Below the pieces are notes generated by a model. It made no database searches. It worked only from the letters and a program-made list of their open reading frames with translations, and was not told where the DNA came from. Both the position numbers and the translations under genes were made by a program. A stretch of DNA of 64,000 nucleotides. Source: Rhizobium sp. BK399 (GTDB lineage Bacteria; Pseudomonadota; Alphaproteobacteria; Rhizobiales; Rhizobiaceae). Location of the stretch: NCBI RefSeq assembly GCF_014194695.1, contig NZ_JACIAH010000001.1, positions 1,054,001 through 1,118,000 of the forward strand, given 5' to 3'. Below, in pieces: positions 44,089-52,825 of this stretch (its first letter is position 1; each line of letters starts with the position of its first letter).

Positions 44089-45063
44089 ATGACCGTAACC
44101 CCCACTGAGATCGCAGCGCCGCCGGCGCGCCGGAAAGTGAATATCCTCTTCGGCCTGACCCTTATCGGTCTCCTGGCGTTCCTCTGGATCCTTCTCGGCT
44201 TCGTGACCGCCAGCTTCTGGACGCCGCTGAACATCTCGAACCTGCTGCGCCAGGGCGCCATGACCGCCATTCTGGCGCTCGGGCAGACCTTCGTGATCAT
44301 TACCGCCGGCATCGACCTCTCGGTCGGCGCGATCGTCGGTTTCTGCACCGTCATCCTCGCCTGGCTGCTGCAGGCGGGCGTGCCGGTTTGGGCCTCCATT
44401 CTCATCACCCTACTGATCGGCGTCGGTATCGGGGTGTTCCACGGCTTCGGCATCGTCAAGATGGGGTTGCCGCCGTTCATCATCACGCTGGCAACGCTGA
44501 CCTCGCTGCGTGGTATCGGACTGCTGATCACCAATGGTTCGACGATCAACATCGTCAACGAGCCCTTCACGAACTTTGCCCGCGCCGACTTTCTCGGCGT
44601 GCCAAGCCTGTTCTGGATGGTCATTCTCGTTGCGGTCCCGTCCTATGTCTTCCTGCACTTGAGCCGTTGGGGGCGTTATCTCTTCGCCGTCGGTTCGAAC
44701 CGCGAAGCGGCCCGCCTGTCGGGCGTGCGGGTGAACGGCATCATCTATCTTGCCTACATTCTCTCCGCGACGTTTGCGGCCTTCGTCGGCGTTCTCCTTG
44801 CCTCGCGTATCGCGATCGGCAACGCCACACAGGCGGACGGATGGGAACTGCAGGCAATCGCCTCGTCTGTCATCGGCGGCACCAGCCTGTTCGGCGCTGT
44901 CGGTTCGGTTCATGGACCACTGATCGGTGCATTCATTCTGGCAACCATCAACAACGGCGCGAACTTGCTCAACGTCAACTCGTTCTGGCAGCGCATCATC
45001 ACCGGTTTGCTGATTATCGTGATCGTCTACTTCGATCAGCTGCGCCGCCGCCGCAACCCGTAA
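44089..45063 (+). CDS. Sugar ABC transporter permease (RbsC-like)
   Basis: This 324-residue inner-membrane permease of the BPD_transp_2 family has about 8-10 helices. It shows NLLRQGAMTAILALGQTFVIITAGIDLSVGA, then the GFGIVKMGLPPFIITLATLTSLRGIGLLITNG stretch and the GRYLFAVGSNREAARLSGVRV loop typical of ribose/galactose-type permeases. The GGTSLFGAVGSVHGPLIGAFI segment and a basic tail (QLRRRRNP) end it. A terminator-like hairpin follows. Confidence 0.94.
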   Translation: MTVTPTEIAAPPARRKVNILFGLTLIGLLAFLWILLGFVTASFWTPLNISNLLRQGAMTAILALGQTFVIITAGIDLSVGAIVGFCTVILAWLLQAGVPVWASILITLLIGVGIGVFHGFGIVKMGLPPFIITLATLTSLRGIGLLITNGSTINIVNEPFTNFARADFLGVPSLFWMVILVAVPSYVFLHLSRWGRYLFAVGSNREAARLSGVRVNGIIYLAYILSATFAAFVGVLLASRIAIGNATQADGWELQAIASSVIGGTSLFGAVGSVHGPLIGAFILATINNGANLLNVNSFWQRIITGLLIIVIVYFDQLRRRRNP

Positions 45064-45082
45064 GCCGGCAGCGACATACGGA

Positions 45083-45106
45083 GCCGGCCCCACGGCCGGC
45101 TTCTTC
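45083..45106 (+). terminator. Terminator-like hairpin after the permease gene
   Basis: GCCGGCC (45083-45089) pairs with GGCCGGC (45094-45100), followed by TTCTTCC. It lies 19 bp after the permease stop and would reduce readthrough into the dehydrogenase gene. Confidence 0.6.
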
Positions 45107-45129
45107 CATTCCAGGAATGCGAGATCATC

Positions 45130-46149
45130 ATGAAAGCAGTGCTCTGCAAAGAACCCGGTGTCCTCGAACTCGTGGAACGCCCTTCCCCTGCCGCGCCCGA
45201 AGCCGGTTGGGTAAGGCTTGCGGTCAGCCACGTCGGCATCTGCGGTACGGACTACCATATCTTCGAGGGCAAGCATCCGTTCCTGGAGTATCCCCGGGTG
45301 ATGGGGCACGAGATTTCGGCGACGATTCTGGAAGCCGGCGACGGGGTTGCCATGGCGGTCGGTTCACCTGTCATCGTCAACCCCTATCTTTCTTGTGGCA
45401 TCTGCGTCGCCTGCCGTCAGGGCAAACCGAATTGCTGCACGAGCATCAAGGTCCTTGGCGTCCATACCGACGGAGCCTTCTGCGAGGAAATCACCGTTCC
45501 AGCCAGCAATCTTTATGCTGCGAACGGCGTGAGCCTTGAAGCGGCAGCAACCACCGAATTTCTGGCGATCGGCGCCCATGCGGTTCGCCGTTCGATGGCG
45601 CCAGCCGGATCGCGCTCCCTTGTCATCGGCGCCGGTCCGATCGGGCTGGGCGCGGCGATCTTCTCGCGGATTGCGGGACATGATGTGACCTTGCTCGATA
45701 CCAGCCGAGAGCGTTTGCAGATGGCTGCGGATCGTTTCGGCTTCTCCTCAGGCATCCTCGCCGGGGAAGGCGTCGCCGAAGCGGTCAAGGCGAAGACCGA
45801 CGGCGATGGTTTCGACGTCGTCTTCGATGCGACCGGCTATGGCCCATCCATGGAGAAAGCCTTCAGCTTTGTCGCCCATGGCGGCGCGCTGGTGCTGGTC
45901 AGCGTCGTCAAGGACGACATCCGCTTCTCCGATCCTGAGTTTCACAAGCGGGAAATGATGGTGATCGGCAGCCGCAACGCGACCCGATTGGATTTCGAGC
46001 ATGTGGCGGACTCGATTGCCAAGGGCCTTGTCCCGGTCGACAAGCTGATCACGCATCGAACGACATTGGCGAATGCACCACGAGACCTGGCACGCTGGGC
46101 ACACGAAAAAGGCGGGCTGATCAAGGCCGTGATCAAGATCGGCACCTAA
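45130..46149 (+). CDS. Zinc-dependent alcohol/polyol dehydrogenase
   Basis: This 339-residue medium-chain dehydrogenase has the catalytic zinc site HVGICGTDYHIFEGKHP and GHEISA, with structural-zinc-type cysteines in NPYLSCGICVACRQGKPNCC. The NAD-binding Rossmann motif is VIGAGPIGLGAAIFSR. It resembles RspB/L-threonine dehydrogenase-like sugar dehydrogenases. In this cluster it could oxidise 2-keto-3-deoxyfuconate or a related intermediate, the step expected after the dehydratase. That assignment is inference. Confidence 0.87.
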   Translation: MKAVLCKEPGVLELVERPSPAAPEAGWVRLAVSHVGICGTDYHIFEGKHPFLEYPRVMGHEISATILEAGDGVAMAVGSPVIVNPYLSCGICVACRQGKPNCCTSIKVLGVHTDGAFCEEITVPASNLYAANGVSLEAAATTEFLAIGAHAVRRSMAPAGSRSLVIGAGPIGLGAAIFSRIAGHDVTLLDTSRERLQMAADRFGFSSGILAGEGVAEAVKAKTDGDGFDVVFDATGYGPSMEKAFSFVAHGGALVLVSVVKDDIRFSDPEFHKREMMVIGSRNATRLDFEHVADSIAKGLVPVDKLITHRTTLANAPRDLARWAHEKGGLIKAVIKIGT

Positions 46150-46178
46150 GCCATCCCAATGCCTACGCTGGCGAACGA

Positions 46179-46901
46179 TCAGGCTGCGTCGATCGCTGCC
46201 CGCATCTGGCGGACGACGCTGGCATCCGTCCGGTTTGTCGCTGCAGCCTCAAAGCCGAAGGCGACGGCGCGCGGATCGAGACTCTCGACCGGCGAACTGC
46301 AGGAGGCGTGAACCTCGCTTGTTCCGGTGGCCCGCAGGAACTCAGCAACGTTGCCGGGCCGTACGCCACTACCCGGCATGATGGCGATACGGCCGGCGGC
46401 CTTGCGGGAGAGACGGCTCAGCGTCTCCAGGCCATCGATTGCCTTCGGCACACAGCCGGATGTCAGGATGCGCTCGCAGCCAAGCTCGATCGCCTGCTCC
46501 AATGCCGCATCGGCATCCGGCACAAGATCGAAGGCGCGATGGAGTGTTGATCCAAGCCCCTCGGCGCGGGCTTTCAGCCGGCTGATCAGCGGCACATCAA
46601 GCGTGCCGTCCTTGCGATTGGCACCGATGACGACGCCGGCTAGGCCGAAGGCACGCACGGCATCGATGTCGGTCATCATCGCTTCTTCGTCGGCCGCATC
46701 GAACACGAAGGGGCCGGCATGCGGGCGGATCATTGCATAGACCGGAATAGGCGCCGCAGCTGCGGCTTTCATCAGGCCCGCGACGGGCGTCAATCCGCCC
46801 AGTTCCAGGGCCGAGCAGAGTTCGATGCGGTTGGCGCCGCCGGCAATTGCTGCCGCAAGACCTTGCGGGCTGTCCACGCACACTTCCAGCAAAACACTCA
46901 C
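46179..46901 (-). CDS. cutC: CutC family protein
   Basis: This 240-residue TIM-barrel protein of the CutC family, named for copper homeostasis, has an unsettled function. Family motifs: LLEVCVDSPQGLAAAIAGGANRIELCSALELGGLTPVAGLMKAA at the N terminus, MIRPHAGPFVFDAADEEAMMTDI, GVVIGANRKDGTLD, RAFDLVPDADAALEQAIELGCERILTSG and GSGVRPGNVAEFL. It is encoded opposite to the sugar cluster and in the same direction as the LysR-like gene 30 bp upstream, so the two may be co-transcribed. Confidence 0.93.
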   Translation of the reverse strand: MSVLLEVCVDSPQGLAAAIAGGANRIELCSALELGGLTPVAGLMKAAAAAPIPVYAMIRPHAGPFVFDAADEEAMMTDIDAVRAFGLAGVVIGANRKDGTLDVPLISRLKARAEGLGSTLHRAFDLVPDADAALEQAIELGCERILTSGCVPKAIDGLETLSRLSRKAAGRIAIMPGSGVRPGNVAEFLRATGTSEVHASCSSPVESLDPRAVAFGFEAAATNRTDASVVRQMRAAIDAA

Positions 46902-46931
46902 GCTCGAATCTCCTTGTCCGCCGCTGTCTCT

Positions 46932-48125
46932 TTAAGCGAAGGCGCGCTCTTGTGCGACGGGTTCGGCGATTATTTTGGCAATGGCCGCTGTTATCATGGC
47001 GCTTGCGTCAGCCGAAGCTTTCCGATGGTTGAAGGCGACATGATAAGACATCGGGATGGACTCCTCGAGTTCGACGATGCGAACTTTGTCGGCAATGGGC
47101 ATGGCGCTGACGCGGCCTAGAAACGAGATGTAGCCATGGTTGGCGACAAGGTCGACGATCACGGGCAGGGAGTCGGCCGCGGTAATGTCCTGATTGCGGT
47201 GCCTGCGATTGGCGGTGCGCTCATGGCTGAGCGCCATTGCGGCGTGCCCAAGCCCTGTTCGAGAACTCGGCGTGCAGATCGCGTGACCTTCGACGAGCTC
47301 GGCCACCGTCCGTTCGCGGCTCTGGGGCGGTGCGATGAGGACCATGTCGGTCTTCAGCAACTCTCGATGCTGGAAGTGCTCCAGACCGAAAACGGAGTCG
47401 AGAATGGCAACGTCGATCCGGCCGGACTTCAAAGCCTCCCGCAAGTCATCCGCCGTCATCAGAACCAGAGACAGCGCATTCTTACTGCGGCGGGCGTTCC
47501 ATTCGGCGACAAGGGCCCCGAGGCACCGCGCGACCCAGCTTTCCGATCCTGTCGGAATGATCGAACCGATGCGCAGCGCCCGCGCCGTGCGCTGATAGCG
47601 TTCGTCGGCGGTCGCTTTCAGATCATTCCACTCCTGCGTGACGGCCTGGAAAATGGCGTAGACCCGGCCGCCCTGCTCGGTCAGCGCCGAGCCGTTGGCT
47701 TGGCGCTCGAAGAGGCGATGACCCAGCGCCTTTTCCAAAGTCGCGATCTGAAGCGAAAGCTGCGGCTGACCAAGTTTCAGCCGTCGCGCCGCCCGGTTGA
47801 TGCTGCCTTGGTCGGCGACCTCCAGAAATCGCTCCATCGTGGCGATCTTGATCGGCAGACGCGCCGGTTCGCCGGTCCCGATCCAATTTGCCAGTTCTTC
47901 GGCTGACTGTACGATCGGGGCGAGCTTTTCGCGCACGTCGTTGCTGGCGAGAAGCGTGGTTAGCTCACCGGAGCTGCGCTCCGTCAGCTTGAGCGCAAGC
48001 TCGGTCTCGAGATTGCGGACCGCCGTCGAGACCGTCGATGCTGCAAGCGAAAGGCTGCGCGCCGTCTCTCTGACCGAGCCGGATGCGAGCACGTGACTGG
48101 CGACAAACAACGTGCCGAGCTGCAA
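46932..48125 (-). CDS. LysR-like regulator with two N-terminal winged helices
   Basis: This regulator has about 397 residues. Residues 4-52 read as one LysR-type winged helix (FVASHVLASGSVRETARSLSLAASTVSTAVRNLE). Residues 94-155 are a second, canonical one (MERFLEVADQGSINRAARRLKLGQPQLSLQIATLE, FERQANGSALTEQG). A LysR substrate-binding domain follows at about 178-385. A normal LysR regulator has one winged helix and about 300 residues. TTG at 48125 is the best start: GGAG lies 7 nt upstream, and the longer frame to 48350 has an unrelated-looking leader. It is divergent from the osmoprotectant-type operon. Confidence 0.8.
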   Translation of the reverse strand: MQLGTLFVASHVLASGSVRETARSLSLAASTVSTAVRNLETELALKLTERSSGELTTLLASNDVREKLAPIVQSAEELANWIGTGEPARLPIKIATMERFLEVADQGSINRAARRLKLGQPQLSLQIATLEKALGHRLFERQANGSALTEQGGRVYAIFQAVTQEWNDLKATADERYQRTARALRIGSIIPTGSESWVARCLGALVAEWNARRSKNALSLVLMTADDLREALKSGRIDVAILDSVFGLEHFQHRELLKTDMVLIAPPQSRERTVAELVEGHAICTPSSRTGLGHAAMALSHERTANRRHRNQDITAADSLPVIVDLVANHGYISFLGRVSAMPIADKVRIVELEESIPMSYHVAFNHRKASADASAMITAAIAKIIAEPVAQERAFA

Positions 48126-48545
48126 TCGTTTTCTCCGTAACAATATGAAAAATCGAACGATATGGTGTGTTCGCGAAAAAAGATATCCCTGTCGCGAAAT
48201 CAGACCGGTATCGTTCTCATCAAGAACAAAACCGGGTTGGACAGTAGAAGCACTGAAGAGCACCGGACATCTGCGGAAACACGCAAGGGAACAAAAACAA
48301 ATCGCTGCAGCGACGGAAAAGGAAATGCATTTTCGCGCAAGCATTTGCATTCACCGCCATAATCGCGCCGCGAACGCAAAACTGGAGAGGCTTGCATCGA
48401 TTTTTCGAACGCGAACGCTATTTCCATGACGCACGTATTTCCGGCATGATCGCAGCCGGGCTGCTTTCGCCGGTGATTTTATACGTGAAAGGCTCCCGCC
48501 GGGGCCTGCCACGAGGTCAAACGGTGTAAATCAAGGGGACAATCC
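48126..48545. other. Divergent intergenic region, no gene
   Basis: About 420 bp between the LysR-like gene and the osmoprotectant-binding protein gene. No supported coding sequence is visible. It is locally AT-rich near 48130-48200 and 48290-48350 and probably holds both promoters; no operator could be defined with confidence. Confidence 0.5.
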
Positions 48546-49454
48546 ATGTTGAAGAAATTCGCTCTTGCCGTCTCGCTTTCCGCATTTGCGGCAGGTGCGG
48601 CCCATGCTGCAGACGTCGTCGTTTCATCCAAAATCGATACTGAAGGCACGCTGCTCGGCAACGTGATCGTGCTCGCGCTCAATGCAAACGGCATCAAGAC
48701 GCAGGACCGCGTTGCGCTTGGGACGACGCCGGTTCTTCGCAAGGCAATCACCGCAGGCGAAATCGACATCTATCCGGAATATACCGGCAATGCCGGCTTC
48801 TTCTTCAACAAGGCCGACGATGCAGCCTGGAAGAACCTGCAGCAGGGCTACGACCTCGCCAAGAAGCTCGACTACGACGCCAACAAGATCGTCTGGCTGA
48901 CGCCCTCCCCGGCCAATAACACCTGGGCGCTCGCTGTACGCAACGACGTCGCCGGCCCGAACAACCTGAAGACCATGTCGGACTTCGGCAAGTGGGTCTC
49001 CGGCGGTGGCGCTGCCAAGCTTGTGGCTTCCGCCGAATTCGTCAACTCGGCCGGCGCGCTTCCGGCATTCCAGACGACCTACGGCTTCACGCTGAAGCCG
49101 GACCAGGAAATCGTCCTTTCGGGCGGTGACACGGCCGCGACCATCAAGGCGGCAGCCGACCAGACGAACGGCGCCAACACCGCCATGGTCTATGGCACCG
49201 ACGGCGCGATTCAGGCTGCGGAACTGACGGTCCTGGAAGACGACAAGAACGTCCAGCAGGTCTATGCGCCCACCGCGATCATCCGCGAGGAGGTGCTGAA
49301 GGCAAACCCGAAGATCGAGGAAGTGCTCGCCCCAATCTTCAAGAGCCTGAACGCCGACGAACTGCGCAAGCTGAACGGCAAGATCCAGGTCGACGGCGAG
49401 CCGGCGAAATCGGTTGCCGAAGGCTACCTGAAGGAAAAGGGCTTCCTGAAGTAA
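48546..49454 (+). CDS. Osmoprotectant-type ABC transporter binding protein (OsmF/YehZ-like)
   Basis: This 302-residue periplasmic OpuAC-type binding protein has a signal peptide at about 1-21 (cleavage near HAA-DV). The mature part has SKIDTEGTLLGNVIVLALNANG, ITAGEIDIYPEYTGNAGFFF, WLTPSPANNTWALAVRND and AAADQTNGANTAMVYGTDGAI, a pattern of quaternary-amine or YehZ-type binders. It begins a four-gene operon of binding protein, permease, ATPase and permease, the YehZYXW order. The true ligand is uncertain, since YehZ-type proteins bind glycine betaine poorly. Confidence 0.88.
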   Translation: MLKKFALAVSLSAFAAGAAHAADVVVSSKIDTEGTLLGNVIVLALNANGIKTQDRVALGTTPVLRKAITAGEIDIYPEYTGNAGFFFNKADDAAWKNLQQGYDLAKKLDYDANKIVWLTPSPANNTWALAVRNDVAGPNNLKTMSDFGKWVSGGGAAKLVASAEFVNSAGALPAFQTTYGFTLKPDQEIVLSGGDTAATIKAAADQTNGANTAMVYGTDGAIQAAELTVLEDDKNVQQVYAPTAIIREEVLKANPKIEEVLAPIFKSLNADELRKLNGKIQVDGEPAKSVAEGYLKEKGFLK

Positions 49455-49519
49455 TCTCGTTGCCAGACGCTCCGCCTGTTCGCGGGCGGAGCAGCCTTTC
49501 GACCGGACAGGATGGATCG

Positions 49520-50686
49520 ATGGAAGAAACCTTAGCGGTCCGCAAACTGGACCGGCTTGGCGTGGTGCTGGTGACGGCAGGTGTCGTTGCAACTGCGCTC
49601 CTGCCCTTCATCTATGTGAAGGCAAACCGCATCGCCGCCGGAAAGCCCCTGCTGCTGACGCAGCTGCTCAATCAACCCTCCGCCATCATCCTGACAATTC
49701 TGCTTATCGTCACCGCTCTGGCCGTTCTGTTTCTGCAAAATGCGATGCTGCGGCTGGTGGTTTCGACCCTCTGTTTTGCAGCCCTGCTGGCGACCATCGG
49801 TTTTGCTGCCTCGGCCTTCACCCCGCCCAACAGCAATGCCGCGCGCATGACGCCGGGCGGTGGGTTCTGGGTGCTGTTTGCGGTGATCGGGCTCATCGTC
49901 TCGGATGCTCTTGTGAAGATCAAGCTGACCCCGTGGATGCGCATTGCGGCGCTTGTTATATACACTGGCTTGCTCGGCATCTTCCTTGCGTCCGGACTGC
50001 TCGACGATCTCTCTATCATGAAGGAATTCGCGACCCGATCCGCTCAGTTCTGGACGGAAGCGCTCGCTCATTTGCTGCTGGCGTTCGGCTCGCTGGCGAT
50101 CGCCATCGTCATCGGCCTGCCGCTAGGTATCCTGTGCTTTTGGGTTCCAAAGTTACGCGCCGTCGTGCTGCAGGGCCTTAGCCTGATCCAGACGATCCCG
50201 AGCCTCGCGCTCTTCGGCATCCTGATGCTGCCGCTCGGCTACCTCGCGACGCATGTGCCCGCCGCGGCCTCGATCGGCATTCGCGGCATCGGAGCCGCGC
50301 CGGCGTTGATCGCGCTTGTCCTCTATTCGCTGTTGCCGATCGTCGCCAACACCGTCGTCGGTCTGCAGGGCGTAGATCCCTCGGTGCGTGATGCCGCGGC
50401 GGGCATGGGATTGACGCGCCGCCAGATTTTGACCGGCATCGACCTGCCGCTTGCCTTTCCGGTCATCCTCACCGGCATCCGCATCGTCCTGGTGCAGGCG
50501 ATCGGCCTGGTGACGGTCGCGGCTCTGATCGGCGGTGGCGGCTTCGGCATCTTCATCTTCCAGGGGCTTGGTCAAACGGCCATGGACCTCGTTCTGCTCG
50601 GCGCCGTGCCGACCGTTTTCTTCGCCTTCTCTTCGGCCGTCATCCTCGATGCGGTCGTCGACAGCATACGGGGATCCGCCGCATGA
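49520..50686 (+). CDS. Osmoprotectant-type ABC permease (YehY-like)
   Basis: This 388-residue permease has an N-terminal extension of about 165 residues with four or five membrane helices. The BPD_transp_1 core follows (ALAHLLLAFGSLAIAIVIGLPLGILCF onward) with an EAA loop (VRDAAAGMGLTRRQILTGIDLPLAFPVILTGIRI). The extended N-terminal membrane part separates YehY from the shorter YehW. The start at 49520 is preferred since GGATGG precedes it. Its stop overlaps the ATPase start (ATGA). Confidence 0.88.
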   Translation: MEETLAVRKLDRLGVVLVTAGVVATALLPFIYVKANRIAAGKPLLLTQLLNQPSAIILTILLIVTALAVLFLQNAMLRLVVSTLCFAALLATIGFAASAFTPPNSNAARMTPGGGFWVLFAVIGLIVSDALVKIKLTPWMRIAALVIYTGLLGIFLASGLLDDLSIMKEFATRSAQFWTEALAHLLLAFGSLAIAIVIGLPLGILCFWVPKLRAVVLQGLSLIQTIPSLALFGILMLPLGYLATHVPAAASIGIRGIGAAPALIALVLYSLLPIVANTVVGLQGVDPSVRDAAAGMGLTRRQILTGIDLPLAFPVILTGIRIVLVQAIGLVTVAALIGGGGFGIFIFQGLGQTAMDLVLLGAVPTVFFAFSSAVILDAVVDSIRGSAA

Positions 50687-51627
50687 GCATGATCGAAATC
50701 AGGAACGTCACCAAGCGCTACGGCACGGCGACCGTGGTCGACAGCGTCTCGATGGCTGTGGAGAAGGGTTCGATCACCGTCGTTGTCGGCACCTCCGGCT
50801 CGGGTAAATCGACGCTCATGCGGATGATCAACCGGCTTGTGCCGATCACGTCGGGCGAGATCTTCGTCGGTGGCCAGAACATCATGGACGTGCCTGTGAC
50901 CGAGTTGCGCCGCAAGATCGGCTATGCGATCCAGGGGCACGGCCTTTTTCCGCACCGGACCGTTGCGCAAAACATCGCGACGGTGCCGCAGCTCCTCGGC
51001 TGGGATACGGTGAAAGTCAACGACCGCGTCGAGGAACTGCTCGGCCTGTTCAACCTCGATCCCGCGACATTTGCCGAGAAATACCCACACCAGCTGTCCG
51101 GCGGCCAGCAGCAGCGAGTCGGCGTTGCGCGGGCCCTCGCCGCGGAACCGGAACTGCTGCTGATGGACGAGCCGTTCGGTGCGCTCGATCCCGTCATCCG
51201 CGGCAAGGCGCAGGACGATCTATTGGCGATCCAGAAGCAGTTCGGTACAACCGTCGTCCTCGTGACGCACGACATGGACGAAGCCTTCCATCTTGGCAAC
51301 CAGATCGCCGTGATGAGCGCCGGCAAGCTGCTGCAATGCTCTGCACCCGAAAAGATCCTGACTGAGCCGGCGGACCCCTTTGTACAGCAGTTGACCGGCA
51401 CCTCCGACCGGGCGCTGAAGCTGATGTCGCTGCTGCCGCTGAGGGAAAGCATGGAGCCGGCAAAGTCAGGCCTGGCTTACGCATTACCGCAATCGCTCAG
51501 CTTGCGCGACGCCCTGGCCGAGATGATCTGGCAGGGCGTTGACGAAGCCGCGGTTCAAAACGCGGACAAGGCACCTGTTGGCTCTATCTCTATGACCAGA
51601 CTGCTCGAACTGGGCCGCAAAGCATGA
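50683..51627 (+). CDS. Osmoprotectant-type ABC ATPase (YehX/ProV-like)
   Basis: This 314-residue ATPase shows Walker [11 protein letters not shown]-loop [18 protein letters not shown], signature LSGGQQQR, Walker [14 protein letters not shown] and switch [12 protein letters not shown]-terminal extension of about 80 residues lacks an obvious complete CBS pair (a single [20 protein letters not shown] stretch), so osmosensing by tandem CBS domains is not evident. It overlaps both neighbouring permease genes by 4 bp. Confidence 0.92.
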   Translation: MSMIEIRNVTKRYGTATVVDSVSMAVEKGSITVVVGTSGSGKSTLMRMINRLVPITSGEIFVGGQNIMDVPVTELRRKIGYAIQGHGLFPHRTVAQNIATVPQLLGWDTVKVNDRVEELLGLFNLDPATFAEKYPHQLSGGQQQRVGVARALAAEPELLLMDEPFGALDPVIRGKAQDDLLAIQKQFGTTVVLVTHDMDEAFHLGNQIAVMSAGKLLQCSAPEKILTEPADPFVQQLTGTSDRALKLMSLLPLRESMEPAKSGLAYALPQSLSLRDALAEMIWQGVDEAAVQNADKAPVGSISMTRLLELGRKA

Positions 51628-52373
51628 GGCTCGTCTTTGCGAACCTCTTTCGCGTTGGCGCGCTGGTATTGCTGCTGATCCTGTTGTTCAGGACGGAGTG
51701 GCTGTCGTTCCTGCTCGTGCCGTTGACGAGCAACAATGCGCCGGCAGTCTATACCCAAAACAGCCTTCCGCAGCTTGCCGCTTCGCATCTCTTCCTCGTG
51801 GCGATCTCGATCGTCGGCAGCGCCGTTCTGGCGATCCTCGGCGGCATCTTTGTCACCCGCAAGAGCGGTGAGGACTTCCTGCCGTTGTCCCGGGCGATCG
51901 CCAGTGCCGGCCAGACTTTCCCGCCGGTGGCGGTGCTCGCCCTTGCCGTACCCGCGACCGGCTTCGGCGCCGGACCGACCTTGATCGCCCTCTTTCTCTA
52001 TGGCCTACTGCCGATCTTCGAGAACACCGTCTCTGGCCTCAAGCAGGTGTCTCCCTCGGTGCTCGATGCCGCCGACGGCATGGGCATGAATGGTACACAG
52101 CGGCTCTTTCAGGTGGAATTGCCGCTCGCCCTGCCGCTGATCCTCGAGGGCTTGAAGATTGCGACCGTCATCAATATCGGCACGGCAACGATCGGCTCGA
52201 CGGTGGCCGCCAAGGGCCTCGGCGAAGTCATCATCGCCGGGCTGATCTCCGACAACACCGCCTTCATCCTCCAGGGCGGCCTGATCGTCGGCCTGATGGC
52301 GGTGCTGATCTATGACGCGATGGGGCTGATCGAAAACGCCATCACTGAAAGAATTGGCTTGCGCCCGGCATGA
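51624..52373 (+). CDS. Osmoprotectant-type ABC permease (YehW-like)
   Basis: This 249-residue permease has about six membrane helices. It shows LFLVAISIVGSAVLAILGGIFVTR at the domain start and an EAA loop (VLDAADGMGMNGTQRLFQVELPLALPLILEGLKI). INIGTATIGSTVAAKGLGEVI-type sequence follows near the C-terminal half. It starts within the ATPase stop codon (ATGA) and completes the binding protein-permease-ATPase-permease set. Confidence 0.9.
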   Translation: MRLVFANLFRVGALVLLLILLFRTEWLSFLLVPLTSNNAPAVYTQNSLPQLAASHLFLVAISIVGSAVLAILGGIFVTRKSGEDFLPLSRAIASAGQTFPPVAVLALAVPATGFGAGPTLIALFLYGLLPIFENTVSGLKQVSPSVLDAADGMGMNGTQRLFQVELPLALPLILEGLKIATVINIGTATIGSTVAAKGLGEVIIAGLISDNTAFILQGGLIVGLMAVLIYDAMGLIENAITERIGLRPA

Positions 52374-52420
52374 GGCGGCGGCTACCAAGGCTGCCGTGAT
52401 ATCGGCAATGGGAGGCAGCT

Positions 52421-52816
52421 TTGGCCAAGATGATTCACTCCATGATCCGCGTCCTCGACGAGGCGCGTTCGGTCGAGTTCTATGGCAAGGTGCTCGGCCT
52501 CAAGGTCGCCGATCGCATCGACTTCGACACCTTCACCCTGATTTACATGAGCAATGACGAGACCGGCTTCGAGCTGGAGCTGACGGTCAACAAGGGGCGC
52601 AGCGAGCCCTATGATCTCGGCAACGGCTATGGGCATCTGGCCCTCTCCGTCCAGGAGGTCGAGGTGGAGCACAAGCGCCTGACCGAGGCCGGCCTGAACC
52701 CCGGCAAGATCGTCGAGCTCAATCGCGACGGCAAGCTGCTGGCGCTGTTCTTCTTCATCACCGATCCCGACGGCTACAAGATCGAAGTCCTGCAGCGTCA
52801 CGGCCGTTATCTCTAA
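52421..52816 (+). CDS. VOC superfamily protein (glyoxalase I-like)
   Basis: This 131-residue protein of the vicinal-oxygen-chelate fold shows IHSMIRVLDEARSVEFYGKVLGLKVADR, FELELTVNKG, GYGHLALSV and DPDGYKIEVLQ. The two metal-ligand glutamates and histidines of lactoylglutathione lyase (H near 6, E in FELELT, H in GHLAL, E in IEVLQ) are all present, so glyoxalase I activity is likely. The TTG at 52421 is chosen because GGGAGG lies 5 nt upstream; ATG at 52430 is too far from it. The mannosidase gene starts 10 bp later. Confidence 0.85.
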   Translation: MAKMIHSMIRVLDEARSVEFYGKVLGLKVADRIDFDTFTLIYMSNDETGFELELTVNKGRSEPYDLGNGYGHLALSVQEVEVEHKRLTEAGLNPGKIVELNRDGKLLALFFFITDPDGYKIEVLQRHGRYL

Positions 52817-52825
52817 GAGTTTCTC

